From: Candidatus Gottesmanbacteria bacterium RIFCSPHIGHO2_01_FULL_46_14
GTDB taxonomy: Bacteria; Patescibacteriota; Microgenomatia; UBA10105; UBA927
Length of the DNA stretch: 10,095 bases
Assembly (NCBI GenBank): GCA_001780895.1
Contig: MFJJ01000015.1
Coordinates: 1 to 10,095, forward strand
Direction: 5' to 3'
Made by a program: the position numbers and the translations under genes. The notes under the pieces were generated by a model, which was not told where the DNA came from, did not search any database, and saw only the letters and a program-made list of their open reading frames with translations. Shown here in pieces: positions 1-6,232 of the stretch. Every line of letters begins with the position of its first letter. Positions within the stretch are counted from its first letter, which is position 1.

Positions 1-1313
1 TACCAAGGCATTGCCCTCTGACTGGGACAAGATAATAGCAACCCGGGAATGCGTGTTGCAATAACTGCGGCGACACCAACGATCATCCAAAGCAATACAA
101 ACACAGAAGCAATGACCACAAACGGTCGCTTGGATAAACGCACCCTTCCTATCTCATCAAATCCATAAGCCGCAAGCACACAGAGACCGAATGTGGATAG
201 GATAAATATTCGTGCTGGTTGTGCCGCCGAAAGCAGAGGAATTTTTGAGATATACCAGATCCAACTCGTGGGAAGTGCAAATCCTAATGAGAGCGTAAGA
301 AGCGTAAACCATTTCCAAAAGCGAAGTTTACCCGATCCGTAAAACAGTGCAAGAATCGACAAGATGAAGATTGGAAGACCCACTGCGATCGTTCGCTCCT
401 GAAGATACCGAAGCGGTGCAAAATAATTATATGTGCCAGGGTTTCCCCAAAAATCCGGCACTAATAATGTGATGAGATGCCAGAGCGGAGAAAGGAACAT
501 CTGAAATATAAAAGAGGAGTCAACTTTCGCACGTGGAGCCAGAAGATACGCCTCAAACGCGGGTATCCATTGGATGGCAGTTATTCCTAATGCTGCCACA
601 ATTGAGACAATCGTTGATACAAATTTTTTCCGGTAAATACTCCAGACTACGACTGTGGCTACATGATAAACAACCATTTGAGGAAATCCGCCCAAGATTG
701 ACATTGATAAAGAAAAAATAAGAAGAAGAAATCCGCGAGATTTATTAATCGCATATAGTGAAAGCGGCAACCAAAGAATGCTTTGAACAATCACCAATAC
801 TTCCTGCCAATGCGCAATCATCCAACCGGAAAAGGCAAACCCCATGCTACCCACAAAACCTGCCCCGCGCGAGAGCTTAAGACTCCTTAAAAACAAATAG
901 GTAAACCATCCTGCTAGGATCGGTTGAATCATTATAAGAATGCTCCACGCATCGGCTTGCGGCAACAGGCGATAGAGAACATTGAACGGATAGAAAATTG
1001 CGGATTGGAACGTCCCGTGATGGACATTGCCGGTAAAGACATACGGGTTCCATAAAGGTATTCGACCCTTCGACAACTGCTCCGTCGTAAACTTTCTGAA
1101 TGGGTAAAATAAACGAAGGTTATCAAAACCTAACGGCTTATTGCCAATATGTATTCCGTACCCCATATCCTCTTCGTACTTCCACGGCGAGTAATAGGAC
1201 ACCAGAAGGTTAAACGGTAATGGAACAAGGCGAGGATTGATTATATACGTCCGAAATAAGAATAATGTAAATAACAAAAAAAACATTCCAATAATGAGAT
1301 CATTTCGTCTCAT
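1..1313 (-). CDS. YfhO-like polytopic membrane protein, copy C (3' end beyond window)
   Basis: Translating the reverse strand from the ATG at 1313 gives 437 uninterrupted codons that reach the left edge without a stop, so this is a genuine partial gene. The protein starts with a hydrophobic helix (about residues 7-20), then an outer loop (about 21-104), then roughly eleven further hydrophobic segments between 105 and 420. It aligns by eye with the two complete YfhO-like proteins in this window: D64 followed by PFRK at 71-74, IPLWNPYVFTG at 85-95, FSGWM at 161-165 and PDFWGNP at 286-292. The YfhO family (Pfam PF09586) is known from Bacillus and Staphylococcus, where YfhO works with CsbB in glycosylating lipoteichoic acid on the outer membrane face; a similar role here is inference. 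The start overlaps the methyltransferase stop as ATGA, which suggests translational coupling. The expected soluble C-terminal domain lies outside the window. Confidence 0.9.
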   Translation of the reverse strand, partial: MRRNDLIIGMFFLLFTLFLFRTYIINPRLVPLPFNLLVSYYSPWKYEEDMGYGIHIGNKPLGFDNLRLFYPFRKFTTEQLSKGRIPLWNPYVFTGNVHHGTFQSAIFYPFNVLYRLLPQADAWSILIMIQPILAGWFTYLFLRSLKLSRGAGFVGSMGFAFSGWMIAHWQEVLVIVQSILWLPLSLYAINKSRGFLLLIFSLSMSILGGFPQMVVYHVATVVVWSIYRKKFVSTIVSIVAALGITAIQWIPAFEAYLLAPRAKVDSSFIFQMFLSPLWHLITLLVPDFWGNPGTYNYFAPLRYLQERTIAVGLPIFILSILALFYGSGKLRFWKWFTLLTLSLGFALPTSWIWYISKIPLLSAAQPARIFILSTFGLCVLAAYGFDEIGRVRLSKRPFVVIASVFVLLWMIVGVAAVIATRIPGLLLSCPSQRAMPW

Positions 1314-2173
1314 AATTTTCGGGCAATCACCACCATATTATCCCGCACCGGTAAATAAAGCGATATTGCCCCAAGCGCAGATTTGTAAACAATCGGATAT
1401 AAAAGACGAGCTATGCGACTTTCCCCGGTCGTACGCGCCAAGTGAAAAACGTAGCGAGTAGACAGCCATTTACTAATTCGGAACCATTCAAGTGGCTCAA
1501 ATCCTAGTTGCCTAAGTAACGTAGACAGTGTAGCCCTGGAAAAGAAAAAAAGGTGTTGTGGAGGAATATAAAACGTCCACCGACGCTTGAGTACCTTAGC
1601 TAAAAAACTACTCGTATCTCCTGTGGCAATCATGAGTATTCCGTCTTTGGTGAGTAAATTTTTGAGTTTGGCCAGATCTTTCCTGGGGTCATCGAGGTGT
1701 TCAAAAACATCAAAAAGCGTTATCACATTAAAACTATCGGGAGCATAAGTGACATCGTCAATTGTACCCGTTTTAATTCTCTTATCCCCGACAAGCGCTT
1801 TGGCTCTCCCTGTTGCATACGAAGACGGATCAAACCCGTAAGCGTCAAATCCCAAAGCATTTGCCATCTCAACGCCGTATCCCAACGCACAGCCCACATC
1901 AAGAAACTTTCCTGTTGTCTTCCATTTCGTGATTCTGTCAAAATATTTCCTAAAGTTTTTGACGATAAACGGTTTATCTTGCTCGTAATTAACGTACGCA
2001 CTGCGCCGGGGATCTCCGGTGAAATACTCGTCGGTATAATGTTCTTTTACAAATGCTTTGTATGGGCGACCCAAGTCGGTCATCGCCAGTCCGCACGACG
2101 TACAACGATAAATCGTATAACCGTTTTTCATTAAAAATTGTGTTGTGGAATTTTGGCAAAGATAGCAATGCAT
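1310..2173 (-). CDS. Class I SAM-dependent methyltransferase with N-terminal CxxC/CxxC zinc-ribbon-like segment
   Basis: The 287-residue protein opens with two CxxC pairs (C3/C6 and C24/C27), as in a small zinc ribbon. A class I Rossmann methyltransferase domain follows (Methyltransf_23/UbiE-like). Motif I is LDVGCALGYG at 91-100, the acidic residue that should contact the SAM ribose is D115 in YGFDPS, and the post-motif is DVFEHLDDP at 155-163. A PPQHLFFFSRATL stretch at 204-216 is typical of methyltransferases found in surface-glycan clusters. The protein is probably cytosolic and probably methylates a sugar, a nucleotide-sugar or a growing glycan; the acceptor cannot be read from sequence. 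The ATG lies 6 bases after the upstream GT2 stop, and the TGA stop overlaps the next start (ATGA). No clear Shine-Dalgarno precedes it. A role in C-methylation of a sugar is possible but unproven. Confidence 0.9.
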   Translation of the reverse strand: MHCYLCQNSTTQFLMKNGYTIYRCTSCGLAMTDLGRPYKAFVKEHYTDEYFTGDPRRSAYVNYEQDKPFIVKNFRKYFDRITKWKTTGKFLDVGCALGYGVEMANALGFDAYGFDPSSYATGRAKALVGDKRIKTGTIDDVTYAPDSFNVITLFDVFEHLDDPRKDLAKLKNLLTKDGILMIATGDTSSFLAKVLKRRWTFYIPPQHLFFFSRATLSTLLRQLGFEPLEWFRISKWLSTRYVFHLARTTGESRIARLLYPIVYKSALGAISLYLPVRDNMVVIARKL

Positions 2174-2179
2174 AGGGGA

Positions 2180-3043
2180 TTAATGAGAAGAAAGGCGGTA
2201 CCCAATAATATGCGGCAATCGAAAAACTGCTATAAAATATCCGCAAATAAACGCACTATCAAGCGTGAGCATAGCCCGCAGTACTACAATTGGTGTCCAC
2301 ACCATATGGCTTATCATAATACCCGGGTCGTCGATATTTTTCCAGATGAATTGAAATTGATTGCGGCTGGCAACAGCGCGAATATACCATGTTGAATACT
2401 TTCTCATAATTTTTCCTTCTTGGTGATAATGCCGTACAACACTTCGCTTCTCAAATACCAATCGATAACCTGCTTTGACCCCACGGTAGGAAAGATCAAT
2501 ATCCTCCCAGTAAAAGGGATTAAACAACGGATCCATGCCCCCAAGTTTATCCCACACGCTTTTCCGAAAAGCTCCACTGCCCCCCGACACCCAGGCAGTT
2601 GAAGACGAGTCTACATTTCCCCGTTCGTGAACATAAAACCCACGACGCCAACGGGCCACACCCCTTCCGCGAAGAACAGTGTGATCTCCCTCTTTGCTTT
2701 TGTCCATTGATCCCACCGCAAAGACGAGTGGATCGTCAAAATGAGCGATGAGGGCCCTTAAAAAATCTTTTTCCGGTTCAACGTCGGTATTTAATAAAAC
2801 CACGATCTCTCCGGTTGCGCTGGCGACACCAGCATTTACCGTACTTGCAAATCCTTCATGTCGTTGTTTTTTTATGATGTTCACGTCGGGAAATTTCTTA
2901 TGTAAGAGATCTATTGAGTCATCCGTCGAAGCATCATCGACGACAATCACTCCTGATTTTCCTGCAGCAGCCAAAACCGCGGGCAAGTGCTTATCGAGAA
3001 GCGTTGAACCATTCCAGTTTGGGATAATAATACTTATAGTCAT
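2180..3043 (-). CDS. Family 2 glycosyltransferase (WbbL-like)
   Basis: This is a GT-A-fold inverting glycosyltransferase that should move a sugar from a nucleotide donor to a lipid-linked acceptor on the cytosolic face. In the 287-residue form the N-terminal motif is IIIPNWNG at 5-12, the nucleotide-binding segment VVDDAST is at 34-40, and the DxD-equivalent NTD is at 85-87. The acceptor-side SGGSGAFRKSVW is at 153-164 and YWEDIDLSYR, carrying the likely ED catalytic pair, is at 178-187. Two hydrophobic stretches near the C-terminus (about 242-257 and 262-277) suggest membrane association. I chose the ATG at 3043 because the GT2 fold begins at once there. An in-frame TTG at 3148 would add 35 residues unlike the family and overlap the upstream gene by about 100 bases. 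The chosen start lies 4 bases after the upstream stop. Sugar specificity is unknown; a rhamnosyltransferase-like role is only a family-level guess. Confidence 0.9.
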   Translation of the reverse strand: MTISIIIPNWNGSTLLDKHLPAVLAAAGKSGVIVVDDASTDDSIDLLHKKFPDVNIIKKQRHEGFASTVNAGVASATGEIVVLLNTDVEPEKDFLRALIAHFDDPLVFAVGSMDKSKEGDHTVLRGRGVARWRRGFYVHERGNVDSSSTAWVSGGSGAFRKSVWDKLGGMDPLFNPFYWEDIDLSYRGVKAGYRLVFEKRSVVRHYHQEGKIMRKYSTWYIRAVASRNQFQFIWKNIDDPGIMISHMVWTPIVVLRAMLTLDSAFICGYFIAVFRLPHIIGYRLSSH

Positions 3044-3047
3044 ATAG

Positions 3048-5222
3048 TTACCGATATTGTACCCAAATATGATGCTCTCCGGAAGGAACGACAACACCGA
3101 AAAAGAGATAATTGGCACGGTAAATTGGTACCGGAGGATTACCATCAATAGTCACAAACCAACCGGGGTCATACATATTACCAATAACCAAAAAGCGAAC
3201 GTGGGATGAGATCGTTACAATCTCCATGCCATCAGGATCATATCGGACAAGATCAACGCGTTCGTCTTGGTTCATGGGGATTGTATCTAATAAGATCTGT
3301 TTTTCTACGATAGCGAGCTTATCTGGACTATCCATGGTAAAAAGCGCTTCAATAGTTTCTTGCTTTGTATGTACCACCCTAACCCCCTCAACAAAATACG
3401 CTCTGACCAAAGAGGCGTTTTTATATATTCGTGTTTGTCCTTCCTGAAAAACTTTTTCAAACCCAGCAGATTTAATGTCAGAAGGTGATAATACAAATTG
3501 AGTATTCATGAGTGAGAGCAATCGAGAACTATCCGTCGCTGTTGTAATAATCCGATTAAATCCAAAAGGAGCTGATATATCAGGCCTTTGTCTGTTGAGC
3601 GCGGCCATAAATTCCTCGTAACGACTTGAGTAAATAGGATCATACCCCTCGACAGACTCAATGCCGTAAAAAGCCAAGGTATTTGGAGGAACTATTTTCG
3701 GGTCGGTGCTCATAACCCGGAATGGTTTTGGTTGCTTTTGCAAAAACTCAATAATTGCCGTTTGAGGAAAAAAATATGCCTCCGGTGTAAACGGGGTAAA
3801 TTTCCAGCCAAATCGGATAAGGTCAACGGAAACGATCAACAGGAGTATTACTGCTGCCCAAGACCGGGAAACCACCGCCATACTTAACACAGTCAATCCA
3901 AAAACACCGCTAGGAAGAATCAGATTTCGCCGCGCGATATCAGCGTTAGTCGATCCTAGTAGCGGGGTAACTACCCATAATATAGAGAGGATCACTCCGA
4001 CGACAGTGACTGCGTACCATATACGTTTATCTCTTTTGCTCTGCCACTGCTCAAACCCAAATGCCGCGAGCATAACGAGAGCAAAATCAACAATTGCCAT
4101 GAGTCGTGTTGGCTGAAGTGAAGAAAATACAGGTATTTTTAATATATACGGGAGTTTCGCTAGCGGCGTTGGAAGGAGGAATAGAAGTGTAATACCGAGT
4201 GTTATGCTCCAGAATTTGACACTCTCTGATTTTTTTGGGATGAGCAGCGCAAAAATAGCAAAAATAATACCAACAACACTTATATATCCGATGAACTCTC
4301 CGTAATTCCACTCGCCCCAATAGTTGAGTGTCGCCGGATTTCCAAAAAAATCCGGAGCGAAAAACTGTGCAAGATGTTGCCAGGGCAAGAACCAACCGGA
4401 AATTTGCCAGCTATCCGAGACCCCGATTCTGCTGCTTTCCAATAATGACCGTACGAATGGAATCCACTGGATAGAAGTCAGCAGTATCGATAAAAGTAAT
4501 AGAATCCAAAAAAAATTCGACCGCCTCCAAAATGCATAAAACCCTGATAAAAGGAATACATACAATGATACTTGCGCATGGCCTGCAAAGAACTGGCAGA
4601 CGAGCGAAAAAACAAGAATCGCTGACCACAATAGGCGACTATTGTTAAGTTTATCTATACTCATGAGTATGAGAGGGAGCCACAAAACCACATGAAGTAT
4701 CGTCCCCCAGGTAAGCCAGGCTATCATAAAACCGGAAAATGCCCATGTAACTCCCCCGAATACACTTGCCAATGGAGATAGATGATTGGATCGCAAATAA
4801 AAATAAAGGAATATCCCGGCGAGAAGTGGCTGCAGCATAATAAGCAGGGTCCACGCACGAGGAAAATTTAAAATGAAAAAGAGAATATTGAACGGATAAA
4901 ATACGCCAGCCTGAATATTTCCGGCTAAACTCATCCCGGAAAAATTAAACGGGTTCCATGAAGGAATCTTTCCCTCTTTCCAAGAGTCAATTGCAATTTT
5001 TCTCCATGGAATCTGTTGTCTGACGGGATCGGTAATGAGAAAATTTTTATATGGTACTCCCCGGGGATACCCTTTAGCATACAAATCTCGCCATGGATGA
5101 TAGAGCCCCACAAGTGCATCGGTGGGTACTGGTAATTTACCCTGGACAACCGGCCAAAAAAAGATGGCTACAACCAGGACTATTAGAAAGACTGCAATGC
5201 TATCAGCTCGTATGCGTTTCAT
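3048..5222 (-). CDS. YfhO-like polytopic membrane protein, copy B
   Basis: This complete 724-residue protein has a first helix at about 8-26, an outer loop to about 105, then roughly twelve more hydrophobic segments to about residue 468. An extracytoplasmic soluble domain fills about 470-724. Signature residues are D65, PWRK 72-75, IPSWNPFNFSG 86-96, PDFFGNP 290-296, YGIESVEGYDPIYSSRY 519-535 and DPGWFVTIDG 685-694. This layout matches the YfhO family (PF09586), whose Firmicutes members act with CsbB-type GT2 enzymes to add sugars to lipoteichoic acid outside the cell. A GT-C-type transferase using a polyprenyl-phosphate sugar is therefore the working inference. The protein stops right after the C-terminal beta-rich segment (ending VQYR), without a closing transmembrane helix. 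Its ATG overlaps the upstream GT4 stop as ATGA, with no visible Shine-Dalgarno. Confidence 0.9.
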   Translation of the reverse strand: MKRIRADSIAVFLIVLVVAIFFWPVVQGKLPVPTDALVGLYHPWRDLYAKGYPRGVPYKNFLITDPVRQQIPWRKIAIDSWKEGKIPSWNPFNFSGMSLAGNIQAGVFYPFNILFFILNFPRAWTLLIMLQPLLAGIFLYFYLRSNHLSPLASVFGGVTWAFSGFMIAWLTWGTILHVVLWLPLILMSIDKLNNSRLLWSAILVFSLVCQFFAGHAQVSLYVFLLSGFYAFWRRSNFFWILLLLSILLTSIQWIPFVRSLLESSRIGVSDSWQISGWFLPWQHLAQFFAPDFFGNPATLNYWGEWNYGEFIGYISVVGIIFAIFALLIPKKSESVKFWSITLGITLLFLLPTPLAKLPYILKIPVFSSLQPTRLMAIVDFALVMLAAFGFEQWQSKRDKRIWYAVTVVGVILSILWVVTPLLGSTNADIARRNLILPSGVFGLTVLSMAVVSRSWAAVILLLIVSVDLIRFGWKFTPFTPEAYFFPQTAIIEFLQKQPKPFRVMSTDPKIVPPNTLAFYGIESVEGYDPIYSSRYEEFMAALNRQRPDISAPFGFNRIITTATDSSRLLSLMNTQFVLSPSDIKSAGFEKVFQEGQTRIYKNASLVRAYFVEGVRVVHTKQETIEALFTMDSPDKLAIVEKQILLDTIPMNQDERVDLVRYDPDGMEIVTISSHVRFLVIGNMYDPGWFVTIDGNPPVPIYRANYLFFGVVVPSGEHHIWVQYR

Positions 5223-6232
5223 TGCACTAATCGCATTAACAATTGATCAAACTTCTTCTTAAACACATCAGTATCGAATGCTCGTGCCTTTTCCCTCACC
5301 GCAGAGACAATGTTGTTCGTAACACGAATATTTTCCGTTTTCTTAATAAGTTCATCGGGGGTATTCCACAAAAATCCCGACTTTTCCTCTTCAATAATCT
5401 CGGATTGACCTCCGCCGTTAAATACCACCGGGATACATCCGGCCGCCATTGCCTCAACCGTGGTGATACCAAAATGTTCCATATGCGTTGGGTCGGATTC
5501 TCCAAACCCTGCGGCATGCCAGTAAACCATTGCTTTTCCATAGAGACTTTGGAGTTCTTTGAAGGGTATATTCGGAACTAATTCAACCCCCTTGGCTGCT
5601 TTATTCTTAAGAGAGGAAAAATAATCGCGATCAGCGGGAAGCAAACCACCGGCGAGTACAAGTCGAAAATCTCGTTCGTGCATCTTCTTAAATGCTTCGA
5701 TAAGCACGTCCTGTTTCTTGAGTGGATTGAACCGTCCAACTGAAATAATGAGCTTTTCTTTTTTCGCGGGCACAAAGTCCTTTATGGAAACTGGTGGATA
5801 GATCACCTGGGCCCGTTTTCCAACTCTCGGATCCATGCGGTACTTTGTAAAATTGGAATTGGCGACAATCGCACTATATCGAGAAAGTTTCCATGAGGCG
5901 TGAAGAAATATTGGAAAAGGAATTTGAACATGAAGAATATTGTGCCGGGCCAAAGAGGTCGGAATGCTTCCATCGGTAAGGAAAAAAATTACATCGTATT
6001 TTTGGGTTAAAAACAGCTTTTTGAACAAATTTTGTTCTCGGAAAATATTTCGAACAACTTTTACTCTCGATAAATCAAGATTAAGTCTTTGTGACGACTC
6101 GGAAATTATGTTCTCATCATCCCAAAAAAGATGAACTTCATGAAGTTTGGACCAGTGTGAGGCCAGAGTCAGCGTGTACCGCTCCCCTCCACCAAATCCA
6201 TCAAAATACGGATTATAGAAACCAATGATCAT
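5219..6232 (-). CDS. Family 4 glycosyltransferase, ALG11-like (GT-B fold)
   Basis: This 337-residue retaining glycosyltransferase begins with the glycine-rich FGGGERY at 13-19, typical of the acceptor-binding N-terminal Rossmann domain. The donor-binding C-terminal domain starts near SVGRFNPLKKQD at 164-175, where R167 and K172/K173 are the expected phosphate contacts. The E-x7-E motif runs from E252 to E260 in EHFGITTVE and is followed by AMAAGCIPVVFNGGG at 261-275. The EHFGI...VE..AAG..PV pattern, with the preceding GESDPTHM, resembles the mannosyltransferase ALG11 more than most bacterial GT4 proteins, so a GDP-mannose donor is a reasonable but untested guess. The protein should act on the cytosolic membrane face. 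The start overlaps the end of YfhO copy A by 20 bases, and the stop overlaps the start of copy B (ATGA), placing it between two YfhO-like genes. A weak AGGT directly abuts the ATG. Confidence 0.92.
   Translation of the reverse strand: MIIGFYNPYFDGFGGGERYTLTLASHWSKLHEVHLFWDDENIISESSQRLNLDLSRVKVVRNIFREQNLFKKLFLTQKYDVIFFLTDGSIPTSLARHNILHVQIPFPIFLHASWKLSRYSAIVANSNFTKYRMDPRVGKRAQVIYPPVSIKDFVPAKKEKLIISVGRFNPLKKQDVLIEAFKKMHERDFRLVLAGGLLPADRDYFSSLKNKAAKGVELVPNIPFKELQSLYGKAMVYWHAAGFGESDPTHMEHFGITTVEAMAAGCIPVVFNGGGQSEIIEEEKSGFLWNTPDELIKKTENIRVTNNIVSAVREKARAFDTDVFKKKFDQLLMRLVQ

Noticed and set aside
1697..2134. Plus-strand 145-codon ORF
   Set aside because: It lies wholly inside the methyltransferase on the opposite strand, has no recognisable domain, and its existence follows from the codon pattern of the real gene.
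3044..3148. 35-residue N-terminal extension of the third GT2, starting at a TTG
   Set aside because: The extra residues do not fit the family, whose fold starts at the ATG at 3043, and they overlap the conserved C-terminal end of YfhO copy B.
6213..6232. Frameshift truncating YfhO copy A at its C-terminus
   Set aside because: The bases after the stop already encode the well-conserved start of the GT4 in another frame, and copy B ends at the equivalent position, so a real end is more likely than a broken gene.
1310..6232. Alternative genetic code (TGA read as glycine, as in some Candidate Phyla Radiation lineages)
   Set aside because: TGA serves as the stop of both the GT4 and the methyltransferase at ATGA junctions, and no gene contains in-frame TGA.
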